Source of the DNA: Holothuria scabra
Lineage: Eukaryota > Echinodermata > Holothuroidea > Aspidochirotida > Holothuriidae
Direction of reading: 5' to 3'
Assembly: GCA_037179385.1 (NCBI GenBank)
Contig: CM074190.1
Coordinates: 9,569,706-9,633,705 of the forward strand
Length of the DNA stretch: 64,000 nt
The notes under the pieces are model-generated. The model was not told the origin of the DNA, searched no databases, and worked only from the letters and a program-made list of their open reading frames with translations. Numbering within the stretch: the first letter of the stretch is position 1; the number at the start of each line of letters is the position of its first letter. Positions 1-11,900 of this stretch are shown piece by piece. Position numbers and translations under genes: made by a program.

Positions 1-1269
1 GTTGTTTCACAGGTCAATATGATAATGCCAAGTGGAGTATATTTAAACTAGACGAAGATAAAATGTAAAGTAATCTTTAAATATTTCATAGGAATCAATT
101 TATATTTCTAATGCATTACAGGAGAAATTCCAATGCAAGACTTTATTTCATCAAAGTAAACAACTCAAAATTGTTTCTTACTCTGTTAATTTTTGGAGAA
201 AGATTCTCCCATGCCCCCTCTATTGGTTTCTGGTTCGGTGGGAACTTTGACTAAATTGTGTAACTAGATGCTTACATGTTGATGTAAAGGCAGTTATGCA
301 CCACCCCATTCAGTTCAAATTCTCCAAAAGTATACTTAATACCTTCCACAACTTTTGAAAAACTCAACCTTATCCAACCATAACCACAGTTTATTGTTTC
401 AGGGTGAGCAACCAGTCTGTAATTCAAACACTCTCAGTACAGTACATGCAGTGTTATTTGGGAAGTACCCGTCAATTACCCCGGACTATACGCTTACACG
501 GAGAAATGTATTATGCGCGTATAGAACTTGTTTTAGAAATGCACGCACGCTGACATCTCGTCCATTGTTTGACAACCAAAATGACGTCAGTGTGACCGTC
601 AATGCACAAGGTCTATGGAAATTTCCGTTACGGATCCAGAGTTGTGCGCGCTATCACCTATTAGAGCTGTGCGCACCTCAAATCAACACGTCCGCCCCCC
701 GTTTGAGCCTCCGAGAGGTACCTACATTAATAACATCTTGACCTTATCAGAGAAATTCTAAGCTAAATGGTTTCATGTGGACCTTATACATATGATGACT
801 CTGAGTAAAAAGTGCGCCTTTCTTTGGAAGAATAACAAACTAAAATCAACAAATTGCTTATTGGCTCGACTAATTGGATACGGACGTAAAGTCTTTCACG
901 CACGTGGGTTAAATTCTACTGTGTGCCATCAATAGTCCCTTAACATTCTACACTAAGTTCTGTGACTACCTATTTCATCGTGTCATCAATGCATAAGATC
1001 TATCGGCAGTGTCATCATTAACACAAATAAGTCTCTAAGAAAATGGATTTTGATTGATTTTTCGGAAAAAACGCTCTTGCAACTTGAACGCACTCTCGCC
1101 TCTCGGTGTTACGATACTGAAAACATCATAAAAATTTTGTCAAATTTTGCCCGAATAATTTATCATTTCAAACGCAGTTTTAGCCCAAGATTATTAAGTG
1201 AGGCCAAATGAAATCCCTTTCCACGAGCTACATATTTTTGTGATCCTTTCAATTTTCGTGAAAAATTGT
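1..1269. other. Unassigned non-coding flank
   Basis: I see no recognisable gene or complete repeat here. A 128-codon open frame at 355-741 (+) has no recognisable domain. A short string near 430-450 (ACACTCTCAGTACAGTACAT) resembles, in inverse orientation, sequence near 2960-2990, so part of this flank is probably repeat-derived. Confidence 0.4.
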
Positions 1270-1436
1270 TACTTTGATTACAGTAGGAAGTTTTCTAATA
1301 TTGTCCAATTTCTTAAAATAAATCGCACTCCGCCACTTCGGGCAAAATGCCTGCCAAGACTATGAAAATAGGCCGTGGAATAGACCTTATGCATTGATGA
1401 CACACTGAAGTCATCCTTGGGGCAAAACAATGGAAT
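1270..1436 (+). repeat. Duplicated segment, copy 1, left part
   Basis: This stretch aligns in direct orientation with about 5212-5375. Shared words include CTCCGCCACTTCGGGCAAAA, GCCAAGACTATGAAAATA and ACACTGAAGTCATCCTTGGG. The match is broken at AATGGAAT (1429-1436), where the foldback-like element starts, and resumes at 4489. Confidence 0.8.
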
Positions 1437-1990
1437 ATGGGCGGCCATCAGGGCAAAAAAGACAAGACCACGAAACAGAAAAGACAAATGTCAAAAGGAA
1501 TAAACAACGCCGAAAGGAACAATCAAACGTCTAAAGAAAAAGACAAACGTCAAAAGGAGAAAGCAAACCCCGAGAGGAAAAGACAGAGCCAAAAGGAAAA
1601 GTTAAAACCCAAAAGGAAAAGACTAACGTAAAAGTGGAAAACAACAAATGCCAAAAGGAGAAGACAAAGCCAAAAGGAGACAACGCCGAAAGGAAAGGAC
1701 AACGTCGAAAGGAAAGAACAATTGCAAAAGGAAAAGTTAAAACCCAAAAGGAAAAGACAGTTACGTGATAGTGGAAAACAACAAACGCCAAAAGGAGAAG
1801 ACAACGCCGAAAAGAAAGGACAACGCCGAAAGGAAAGGACAACGCCGGAAGGAAAGGTCAAACGCTCAAAGGCAAAGACAAACAGGCAAAAAAGAACAAC
1901 GCAGCAAAACAGGAAAGACAAACGCTAATAGCTAAAGATGAAAGTCAAAATAAAGTCCAAAGTCAAAAGAAAAAGACAAAGTCAAACAGT
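1437..1990 (+). repeat. Purine-rich left arm of the foldback-like element
   Basis: The arm is a degenerate minisatellite almost free of T on the + strand, built from variants of AAAGGAAAAGACAAACGCC. It is colinear with the reverse complement of 4488 down to about 3940, including the ordered landmarks GAAACAGAAAAGACAAA, ACGTCTAAAGAAAAAGAC and GTTAAAACCCAAAAGG. The last landmark is duplicated in this arm (about 1600 and 1737). Open frames through it encode only Lys/Arg/Gln-rich low-complexity peptide and are not called as genes. Confidence 0.8.
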
Positions 1991-2017
1991 GGCATACGAA
2001 GGGGGGAATTGAGCCAT

Positions 2018-2038
2018 CCCCCCCCCCCCCCCCCCCCC
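2018..2038 (+). repeat. Poly(C) tract, 21 C
   Basis: An uninterrupted C run lies inside the foldback-like element. Other long C or G runs in the window occur near 3667, 5850, 10617, 14358, 16410, 30684, 48532, 54640, 54945, 55020 and 59677. They are potential G-quadruplex or length-unstable sites. Confidence 0.85.
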
Positions 2039-2039
2039 G

Positions 2040-2340
2040 CCTCACGGATGCCAAGGTCCTAAAAATACGTACCCATACTTTAGTAACACAGGTTTTACTT
2101 TAAAAGATAGCATGTGTGGCCCCAGATTGCATGTAGGAACACCCAATTTTTCAAAAGTTTCAAAGGGGAAGGATTGTCTCTGCAAGGCCCCCCAGTGATG
2201 CCATTTCTTACTTTTTTTTTTAATTCCTAAAAGTAGGCAAATTTTGTCAAATTCCAAATTTTACTTAAAAATCCCGCCGGTGGCACCGATTAGCTCTAAA
2301 GACACCTACCTTTTTCAAGAATTTTCAAAAGGGAGCGGCC
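2040..2340 (+). repeat. Interspersed ~125-bp tandem unit family
   Basis: Two to three degenerate units share the order 'CCTAAAAGTAxGCAAAxTTTG - TTTTACTTxxAAA - CCAGATTGCATGTA - TTTTTCAAAAxTTTCAAAG'. Related units occur at about 3420-3600 and 56790-57190. No coding potential is seen. Confidence 0.6.
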
Positions 2341-3229
2341 TACCCCTTTCCCGACCTGCATAGACGCGTACGAGATGGGGACGGGGAGTGTTCAGGTGCG
2401 TTGAGAAATAGTTTGCCATTTATCACGCAAGAGACTCTGAGATATTAAGGGTAAAATCATTAACAGACGGGAGTTTGAGGAGTCACAGTAAGTTTCATCA
2501 ATTCAGCGGATCTTTAATTTAACCAAGAAAGAGTCACAATAGAGAAGCATTAGCATATTTTCAATTCCGATGTAGTTTCCCCGGAAAGAATAAAGACAGT
2601 TTAATGTAATAGCGGTAGTACATTTTACCTGGTAATTTTCTGATCACTTAGCATGTTCCTGATTTTATTCTTATTGCAAACAAAAGCTAAACATAAAGAC
2701 TGCATGTTTATACTCTCTTTACAAGAATAAAAACGCAATTTTCGGCCAAATGAGGTCGCGATTATTTCGTGATGGTGGCGCTCCACTTAGACAGTCCTTC
2801 GGGCAAAATTACATTTTTGGGGTCAAAGTAGCTCTTAAAGGGCCAAACCTCTCACCCCAAACTACAATTTTGGTACGGGGGTACCGAAATTCTCGATTGG
2901 CTCAGCTCTTTGATTGACAGCTAATTCAAACAATGCAGAGTACCAAAGCTTATATTACACAGCATGAACGGTACTTAGAGTGTTTTGATGATATAAATTG
3001 AGTTTTTCTTTGCTCACCTTGGAGCAATAAACTGAGATTGTATCTGGATGAGCATGAATTTCAGACAATTGGGGGAGGGACTTAAGTAAGAAGGTTAGGA
3101 GAATTGGTACTGTTTGGGGGTGAGAGAACTGGGCCTTTGATAACTCTCTGATCACTTTCCAGTTTGCGAACATATTTTGAATTGTGAGCATTTTATTGCA
3201 GATGAGAAAAGAAAATAGCGACTTGTTAG

Positions 3230-3340
3230 ATTCTTCAAGTCTGGTAAATGTTATTTCCGGCCATCTGAGTGGTCTGACTTTTCGAAATTTCTCTAAGCTC
3301 CGCGCCAACCAATGGTGGCGCCCCGCCTAGATAATATTTA
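3230..3340 (+). repeat. Interspersed repeat ('TTTCCGGCCATCTGAG' family)
   Basis: The order 'ATTTCCGGCCATCTGAG - AAATTTCTCTAAGCTCCGCGCCAAC - AATGGTGGCG' recurs in degenerate form at about 29998-30090, 57625-57715, 63310-63375 and 63625-63690. All copies are on the same strand. Confidence 0.6.
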
Positions 3341-3939
3341 TGGCAGAATAAAGTTTTGTGGCCAAGAAAAAAACTCAAATTAAAATGCTCCCGTTCGCCT
3401 ATACCAAACGATGTTCTTTTTTCTTTTCTTTTTTTGACTCCTAGAAGTATGCAAACTCAATGACAAGTTTTACTTTGAAAGGTAGCGTAAATGGCATAAA
3501 ATTGCATGTAAAGACACAAAAGTTTCAGTTTTGAACCACCACAATTCAACTTTAAAAACTGTTCCTGTCAAAGTCGAAAATCATTGCACCATTTTGCATC
3601 TAAGCTCCTTGAAAACGCCAAAAATGTTCCCGTCCTATTGGCCAGCGATCACTCATACTGCAAGTCCCCCCCCCCCCCCCCTTTCATAGAAATCCTGTGT
3701 ACGCCTCTGAAGTCAAAAGGAAAAAAGACGACCGTCGAAAGAGAAAGGCAAACGCCAATGAAAAAGTCTACAAATATTAAAGGAGAAATTCGAGCCGCTC
3801 GAAAAGAAAATCTCAAGAAAGACTTAGCCAGTCACACTGTTCGGTGTGTTTATTGTCTTTCTGTGCTTTGTATAATAGGAAGTCCGTGGTTAGTACCCGC
3901 TTTCTCTTCTCCTTTTGATGTTGTCTTGTCCTTTTGACG

Positions 3940-4488
3940 TTACTTTGTCTTTTTCTTTGCTCGTTGTTTTTGTCACATTACGTTAGTCGATCGTTTCCAC
4001 TTCTTGCTTTTTCCTTTGACTTTGGTCTTATTCTTTACACGGTTGTCATTTCCTTTTGTCTTGTGTACTTTCCTTTCGGCGTTTGCGTTTTTCTTTCTGT
4101 GCTTGTCCTTTCCTTTTGACTTTGTCTTTTCCTTTTAGCGTTCGCTTTCCCGCTTTGCTCTGTTGTATTTTTTGCCTGTTTGTCTTTTCCTTCTGGCGTT
4201 TGACCTTTCCTTCCGGCGTTGTTCTTTTCTTTCGGCATTGTCCTTTCCTTTCGGCGTTGTCTTCTCCTTTTGGCGTTTGTTGTTTTCCACTTTTACGTTT
4301 AGTCTTTTCCTTTTGGGTTTTAACTTTTCCTTTTGTCTCTTTCTTTTCCTTTCGGGGTTTGTTTTCTGGTTTTGACGTTTGTCTTTTTCTTTAGACGTTT
4401 GAATGTTCCTTCCGGCGTTGTTTTTTCCTTTTGACGTTTGTCTTTTCTGTTTCGCGGTGTTGTCTTTTTTGCCCTGATAGCCGCCCAT
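3940..4488 (-). repeat. Pyrimidine-rich right arm of the foldback-like element
   Basis: This is the reverse-complement counterpart of the left arm, made of TCTTTTCCTTTTGGCGTTTG-type units on the + strand. Read on the minus strand it follows the left arm in order with few gaps, so a transcript across the element could form a hairpin with a stem of about 550 bp. Open frames on either strand are low-complexity repeat translation. Confidence 0.8.
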
Positions 4489-4920
4489 AATGGAACACGT
4501 GGCCTCGCGCATAAGAATTCGGCCTTACGGTACGTTTAGCAGAGTATGCGAATATTCGACTGTTTGACAAACCACATGTCTGCATTTGTGGATGTTGGTT
4601 TACTTTGCCCCCCAAAAGAGGCCATACTTTTTGCTCTGTGACATCACATGCATAAGGTCAGATTGTAACTTATTTTTTAAAGTTCAAAATTTTTCATTAA
4701 AGTGTACCTCAATTCAACAAAAGTGGGAGATATGCATATTAAACAGAATGACAAATGGATTCTAATAGTCCAACTCCCATCTTCATAGGACATTCTTGAG
4801 CCGAAATGTAATACATCGGAAGTTTATTCAATCAAATTAAAATGGTAGGCCTGCATTGTGCAATAGCTTGTGATGTCATTGTTGTGCAACTAAAATTCCA
4901 ATCTTTGTATTTCTTTGTCT
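4489..4920 (+). repeat. Duplicated segment, copy 1, right part
   Basis: Directly repeated at about 5368-5770. Shared words include CGCGCATAAGAATTCGGCCT, CTTTTTGCTCTGTGA, CATATGCATAAGGTCA (variant), TAGGACATTCTTGAG and AATTAAAATGGTAGGCCT. It continues copy 1 across the inserted element. Confidence 0.8.
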
Positions 4921-5156
4921 TTCTGAAAGTAACTGCACCTCGTTCTCAGGTGTGATTGCACTTTCACTCTAATGTGATGATAAATATGGCACTCTCTGTG
5001 CAACATGCTATTCGAACAAACAGGAAGTGTTCAAAGTGATAAAATCATTTTTATGTTTAAAGGGAAACAAAGCAGGTAATGTGAGTTGTACAACAAAAAA
5101 GTCACAAATAACTGCGCAATTGACTAATTTGTTTTAAGTGAATAAATTTCAACATT

Positions 5157-5210
5157 TCATATCTCGGCTCAAGAATGTCCTATCAAGACGGGACTTGGAC
5201 TCTTAAAATT
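5157..5210 (-). repeat. Inverted fragment of the duplicated segment
   Basis: ATCTCGGCTCAAGAATGTCC followed by a sequence related to TATxAAGAxGGGAGTTGGAC is the reverse complement of the 4760-4810 interval (GACATTCTTGAGCCGA). The locus therefore has inverted as well as direct duplication. Confidence 0.65.
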
Positions 5211-5211
5211 G

Positions 5212-5790
5212 TTACTTTAATTAGTAAGTTTTCTATTATTGTCCAATTTTTAAAATAAATCGGATACTCCGCCACTTCGGGCAAAAAGCTTGCCAAGACT
5301 ATGAAAATATGTCGTGGAATAGACCTTATATATGCATTGATGACACACTGAAGTCATCCTTGGGGTAACAATGGAACACGTGACCGCGCGCATAAGAATT
5401 CGGCCTGTACGTGTAGCACACTATGCGCGTATTCGACTGGTTGAATTGATACTTCAAACGTCTGCATTTGTGGGTGTTGGTTTTTTTTTTTTTTTTTGTA
5501 CTTTTTGCTCTGTGATATCATATGCATAAGGTCAAACTATAACTTATTTTCTTTAACTTTCAAATTTGTTCATTAAAGTGTAACTGAAGTAAAAAAAAAT
5601 GAATTATAATAGTCCAGCTCCCATCTTTATAGGACATTCTTGAGTCGAGATATAGGCCTAATATGTTGGAAGTTAATTCGCTCGAATTAAAATGGTAGGC
5701 CTACATTGCGAAATAATTTGCGATGTTTTTGTTTTACAACTAAAATCACAATCTTTATATTCTGTCTTCCTAAAATCTTGGACAAAACTG
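5212..5790 (+). repeat. Duplicated segment, copy 2 (empty site)
   Basis: This uninterrupted copy runs through ACACTGAAGTCATCCTTGGG, then TAACAATGGAACACGTGACC, then GCGCATAAGAATTCGGCCTG. It carries a single AATGGAAC at about 5370-5377 where copy 1 carries the 3-kb foldback-like element between two copies of that octamer. Confidence 0.8.
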
Positions 5791-5799
5791 TTGGGACAC

Positions 5800-8700
5800 T
5801 TTGCCATAGTATTCTTGAATTTCAGTTCAAAGGCTTACATGAATTCCCCTCCCCCCCCCCCCCCCCCCATCCTCTTTCAATGTTGCGCTGAAAGAGTGAC
5901 TGTATGCCGTGAATAGGCTAACTGTGATCAACATTGCGAAGGGGAGCGGGGGTGTCCCAAGGAGTTTTGTCCAAGATTGTCTGGGCTCCACGCGTATTAT
6001 TTGCGAGAACAAATTCAATACGTAATGCTTCATTTTTCGGGCCGACTTTTTCGGAAAAGTTTTTTCGGAGGCTTATAGGTCTGAGGATTTAAGCATAAAG
6101 AGTTAGTAGCATAAAGAGTTGTTTTAATATGTTGTTTGATTCATTTGTATACATTTATTTAGAGTCGGGACGATAATAAAGAATAGACTGTTGCAGGTAT
6201 TCCTGGGGAATTTGCATCTCGCAAGCCATGGGCAGAGGAACGAGCAGAACGCCTACCAATTCCTCCTTGTAATACAGATGCAAAACCAATTAAAAACATG
6301 TTTAAACTTTAAACAGATTTTTGCAGAATTAGGACAAAATTATGAGTTGCTGGAGTAGTAAAAAAGTGCCAGATTTTTAAAAACCCAAATGGCTGCCCCA
6401 TGATGTCCTGTTTGAATTTCAGACCTGTGCAGAATTTGGGTGGATGATTGATCATTTAGATGGACCGTAATAAAGAAAAGATCTTAAACTTACATGATAT
6501 TGGACGAGTATTTCATTGTTTATCAGTTCGTCTCATGATGACAGAAAGTGTCAAAGGCAAATGGGTCACTAGATCTCCAAACCAGACTCATCGCAAACAG
6601 CAAATATCCAAGGTATTAAGCATTCACTGGTACTGAAGGTCAGGTCTGGATTAAACAGTACCGTACTAAGTGGCTTACTATGGTTCAGCAAGATAACAAA
6701 AAAAAACTGTTCAATTTTGGGGCAAGCACGTTGCTTGAGTGACAAAACTTGTGTCATCATATGCATGGTATTTAGACAAGGGTAATTTCAAGACTATTCA
6801 CACCAGTATGATATTTTCCCCATACATGATCCAATACCTTTCTCCAACAAAAATTGAAAAAGACCTCATTCCTTGGAAATAAAATTCACATCGAATACAT
6901 ATTCCATCCAAGTTCTTTGTGTACTCCCTCTTCTAAATGTTCTCTTCAAGCAGTTTTACAAAATGAAATTTCAAATACCTTCCCCCATTTTAATCTAAAA
7001 GCCATTGAGCCCAACAGCAATAGATATCGAGAGTAACAGAATACATGCAATTGACCCACTACTACTTAATGTGTTAACTTTACCTTTCCCTTCTACTACC
7101 CTCCCGCTCCCCTTCCCCTGGAAATTCAATTCATCCCAAAGTCTCTAGATCTAAATGAAATTTCTCGCTACCACAAGAAAAATTACAGACTGAAAACTAT
7201 TAAAAAAAAAAACATTGAATAAAAGTGAAGAGAATGTAAAAAGGAACACTGCGAGGTTAAGAATTATAAAAATTACTTGAATTCCTTTTTTGTTTTTTCC
7301 TCACACTTTCTTGAGTTGTTTTATCTGGTTTTCATTTATGTAACATGACTGACTTATGGAATGTTTAACCAGCAAAATGTCTGCAACAGTATACCTGTAG
7401 GTATAGTTCCACTCAAAATTGATTTTTTTTTTTGGTGAAAGGATTGCATGCAGTATAAAATTTTCTTGCACACTGTCCTTCATTTCTGTAAATTGATTGC
7501 CTGAAAATATGAACAACCTACATGTAAGTCACATACGAGATACCATATTCTTGAAACCATAAATATTTTAGAAATGCAAAAGGAAATACAAGCTGAACTC
7601 TTGAGTTGTGCAAAATTTTTGAACTTAGAGGTTTTCCATAAGTTGCTGTCTGATTGACAGTTAAGACACAGAATACCTTAATTAGAGATTACGTTTTACA
7701 ATTCAACTAAGAACTTTCTGATTTAATCTAGCAAATTGTGTGGCACTGATTTGTTATCATTACTCCATTGCTTATGTGGAGCATCACACAAAATGGAAGA
7801 AGGCTCCACTTTTTAAAAGTCTTTGGTATGATCGGACCTGAAAATCTAACTCCATCCATTCAAATGAGAGTCAGATACTTTACCAACTAAACGCACATGA
7901 CCGACTGAATGAATACAATCCAGACATGGATTTATCACAATTAAACCATGTTGCTAACCAAAAGATTTCCCATGTATGAAGCTTGCAACCAAAAGGCAAC
8001 TAAAAGGTGCCATGTTTTACCTATGTAAGGTAGCATCAACTGAATGTTTATCAAAAATGCAACATATATTGTAACCTTTGGAGAACAATCGCATCTTGTA
8101 GAGTCTATACAAAATCCTTTCATCAGAGGTAAATGTTGGGCTATGTAATCACAGTACCGTATCTCAAGGAAACCAGGCCTTGAGTTTATATTTTTCCAGG
8201 TGTGCTATGAATCACACTACTCAGGGAATTAAGAAATGTAGTAGGTATGCTGTTTTACCATACTTACATAGATTTGTGTGAGCTCATATTCTTCACCTAG
8301 GTGTGCAAAAAGTCACACCCCTCACAGGGACTGAGGCATGTGTTGGGGTGCCATCACACTCGCATGCCTCAATATTCAAAGGCGTAAGAAACCCATTTAT
8401 TATGGAAACAGTCATAATATAACATCTTGCCTTAAGGTAACAGAAAACTAACTTCAACCAGTATTTGACAGAATTAACCAGATTAAAAAGGGAAAATACT
8501 TCAGATATATTCCAGATATATGGCAAATAGCATAAACTTTTATCACCCCAAATTATGACAGTTGCCACACATCTAGCTGGTTGCCAACAACAGTTTCATC
8601 CAACAAAAATTTGTAAGGATTTAAAATACTTCACTCCACTGTCAAATTCCTCTCAACCAATGCACTGAGCATGATTTCTTCTGAATCTAATTGACAGTCT
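5800..8700. other. 3' flank of ASCC1, no gene seen
   Basis: AT-rich sequence with a C run near 5850 and short A or T runs. All open frames are under 75 codons and none is recognisable. I see no structured repeat. Confidence 0.5.
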
Positions 8701-8730
8701 CCTCTATGACAAATGCTGCCACATTATCAC

Positions 8731-8736
8731 TTTATT
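8731..8736 (-). terminator. Candidate ASCC1 poly(A) signal AATAAA
   Basis: TTTATT on the + strand reads AATAAA on the gene strand, 130 nt after the ASCC1 stop codon. Further AATAAA words lie downstream, so actual usage is unknown. Confidence 0.3.
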
Positions 8737-8865
8737 CTCTCACTTCCATCAAAGAACAAGTCAAACATTCATGGCAAATCTTGGTGTTTTCTTGGTGATG
8801 ACAATCCGTAATGCTGAAATCTTCAAATGTTTCAAGTTTGGTTTAATTGTCAGTAAGAGAGGTTT

Positions 8866-8994
8866 TCAGCTTTTTTCGTCAGGAAACTGGATTTGACCGG
8901 CAGACAGGTAAAATCCACTAGCATCATATGAACCTCTCTGAGATATATGCACAGCATCTATTGTATGAGTCCCAAAATGGTAATCTCCAAATTT
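8866..8994 (-). CDS. ASCC1: ASCC1 coding exon 8 (last)
   Basis: Acceptor TTTGTACCATCCAG precedes KFGDYHFGTHTIDAVHISQR. The exon encodes residues 323-364 and ends QFPDEKS-TGA. VHISQR matches the conserved C-terminal IHISQR of vertebrate ASCC1. Entry phase is 0, matching exon 7, which ends CTGCAG|GTATGT. Confidence 0.93.
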   Translation of the reverse strand, partial: KFGDYHFGTHTIDAVHISQRGSYDASGFYLSAGQIQFPDEKS

Positions 8995-11900
8995 CTGGAT
9001 GGTACAAAGATGAAAACAAAGATACATAAATTAAATCTGTTGGATCAAAGAAGATTGATTACTGGCCGGTGATAATTAAGTGGTAGAGCTTAGCAGGCTA
9101 TAGGGTCATAAATATATTTATCAACACTCTTTAAAAAGGTGAAAACAAGTTTTCTTAATTATGTTCCCCTTCCCAAAACCAATTTTGTTCTGCAAAAACT
9201 AAAGTCTACATCTGCCTATCTTCTAGAGAAAAGGAATCGCTCTTCTGAGAAAATAAAGTCCTCTATGACAAAGAATTTTCGTCCCTGCCCTATGACAAAG
9301 GGCTTGTAGGGCTGGGAATCTGCAAATCATCCCAAGTAAAAATTCATTTATCAACACTCTTTACAAAGGTAAAAACACCTCTTCTTTATGTTTTCCCCCT
9401 TCCCAAAGCCAACTTTGTTCTGTAAAAACATGAGTCTATGCCTGCCTACAGATGTGCCAAAAAGTAACTACCTGTTCCCCTACGCGAGTCAGCAGATTCA
9501 CTGCACCTCTGTGCGGATACTTTTCTATTGTAACAAAACAGGTTTCTGCGCGACTCTTCGTGAAATCTTAAGTTGCTTAGTTTCGTGGTTTCCGGCTGAA
9601 TTACTAAGCAGACAGACTTTCACGGTACACATCTCAAAGAGGTATTGTTCAATAGACTCTCTCCAGCAACATAGAAACAAACGAGGACAATAACAATAAA
9701 CGTGAACTAAATAGTGCCAACAGCTGTACACAAAATGAGGAACACAAGTATTTTCTACTGTTGTTGGGCTGCACAACTGTCTGTAAACCTTTTTTTCAAT
9801 GAACTGTAGGAAAAAGATCTGGCTACCGTATTTACTCTATTAAACGCCCCAGGGGCGTGAAATTTTCGTTAAAGGGGGCGTTTATTGGAGTCAAATTTAC
9901 GTGACTTTTCTCTATGCAAGTGCCCCACAACTTGTTTCTTATCTGAACCCTTCTGATTAACTACTATGGCGTATTTGCCCATTTGGTTGTCAGCTTCACA
10001 ATCAGCTATGAGCTCCTCCCCAATTATCGGTAACCAAACTTTCCTATAAATATGGTAGCCATGAACAACACTGTGAACTTTGCAAGTGTGATCAACTTTC
10101 CCCGACATCTTGATATGTAACGTTACACACAGAAGTGACTTTTTTACGAGCCCGTCGCATGCATGCATGCATGCTGTGCACATGCAGTATACAGCCAGGC
10201 CTCACGTTACTATACTGACCGGCCGGCTATACCCACGTACATACGGTAATTGCATAATAGTTACCGTGAGTAGTACCATTAGCAGTACGTACGCGTTCAC
10301 CGCATTTCACTGTTAAACAGTTTTCCTGTGGTGAATTTGGATTTTCATGTTAGGCTGTTCGGATAGGCTAGCGAATATTTATATACCTACCGTATGTACA
10401 GTACCACTTTCGAACCGCAAACGAAGCAGCACAGGTTCGCGGTATGTGATAGCTTGATAGATATCAACAGAAATAAGTTGCAGAAACATGCCTTTTAATA
10501 GGATATGGGACTTTAGGAGATTTCGTGGCTTCAAGGTAGGACTATTTCATTTTCCTTTTACCATATTGTCTTTGGAATTGACAATTTCAGTTTATGCAAT
10601 GTGACAAAAAAGTTGGGGGGGGGGGGGTGTTTATTAGAGAGGGGGCGTTTAATAGAGTAAATACGGTATTTTATTAGCGCTCCGTAAGCTTTCACGGTGT
10701 TCCAAAAAAGATAACCAGTATAATCGGACGTCTAATAATCGTACTTCGATTAAAACCGGTTTTTTCCCTGCACATTTTACATAAAGTTCCTAAGTTAATA
10801 TGTGCTGACGCAAGCATGTACATAAACTTTGTGTCTGTAAGCCAGCGGAACTGGATGCCTCCTTTAGAAATACACAGATGCAGTACTTGACTGGTAATTA
10901 TACTACAATTTATCAAAAGCAAAGAACCCTTTTTATTTGTGCTCTCCAGCTCAGCTATATAAGCGTGACACAATGTTCATAAATTATGTACCAGCAGTGT
11001 ATGAAAATCAGGAACAGAAACTGAATTTTTTGTTAATAATCCCCGCCCTGGCCCTCCTGCTTGGCTAGCTCTTCATCATTGCTTAACCCGCCAACAACCC
11101 GTCTGCGCTTAGTGTCCGTGTTTTTCCACTACGTTCACGGGCCTGCTCTACTAAAAACTGAGCACTAAAAATTTTCTGCTTGGCTAATAAAACAAAAATT
11201 GAACTTGTATTGTTGAAGCTAGCTACTGTACCAAAGGGCTATAACACCAAAGTGTTATAGCCCTTCATTTTTTAATATGTAGTCCTAAAATTATGTTTGC
11301 TTTAATTCAACGATCGTTCTAAAACTTTTCGATGAAAGTTACACGACCATCAGAAGTTATCAGGGTCTCCCGATTTCAACATCAGGGCCCGGATCGACGA
11401 ACTACGCATGTTCATAGTGACGGTAGTTTAAGCCATACAAAAATAACACAAGTGGTGCCCACCAGTTAAGTTGGTGTGTTATATTCCTTAATTATTTAAT
11501 TTGTAGTCCTAAAATTATGCTTGCTTTTATTCAACGATCGTTCTGAAACTTTTCAATGAAAGTTATGCAGGCCCTCTGAAGTTACACAGGTCGCCCGATT
11601 TCAACATTAGGGATCGACGAAACTATGCATGTCCTTAGGGACGGTAGTAACATAGTATTTTCTTTTGGTGCACACCAGTAAGCCACAAATGTGATGCAAA
11701 TAAGACTAAGTGCATAAATTCATGTACAGCTTGCTTCCACGTGGCTTTTGGCCACGTGGCAACTCCCTGTATAATACAAGAGCCCAATGGGTACTGTGGT
11801 TCCTTGCTGGATATTATAAGAGCTGTATAGCCAGTCTCCGAAATAAAGCTAAGCAAAAGCTCATAGTCAATGTTTGTAACATCTTCACAAGGGGTATTTT

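Larger units (their letters stand above)
1437..4488. mobile_element. Foldback-like element with long asymmetric inverted arms
   Basis: The element starts ATGGGCGGCCATCAGGGC and ends with the inverse of ATGGGCGGCTATCAGGGC. It is flanked by AATGGAAT (1429-1436) and AATGGAAC (4489-4496), a 7/8 target-site duplication. Its arms (about 1437-1990 and 3940-4488) are long imperfect inverted repeats made of short purine-rich units such as AAAGGAAAAGACAACGCC, on + in the left arm and on - in the right arm. The roughly 1.95-kb centre holds a 21-C run, another C run and ~125-bp repeat units also found near 56.8-57.2 kb. I see no transposase. Tandem-repeat-built inverted arms are the hallmark of foldback elements; the assignment rests on structure alone. 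Confidence 0.75.

Noticed and set aside
355..741. 128-codon frame (+), longest in the first kilobase
   Set aside because: No recognisable domain, no splice context matching neighbours, and shared strings with repeat-like sequence near 2960.
1437..1928. Lys/Arg-rich frames in the foldback arm
   Set aside because: They are translations of a purine-only minisatellite, with equivalent frames in the inverted arm at 4135-4512; base composition explains the peptides.
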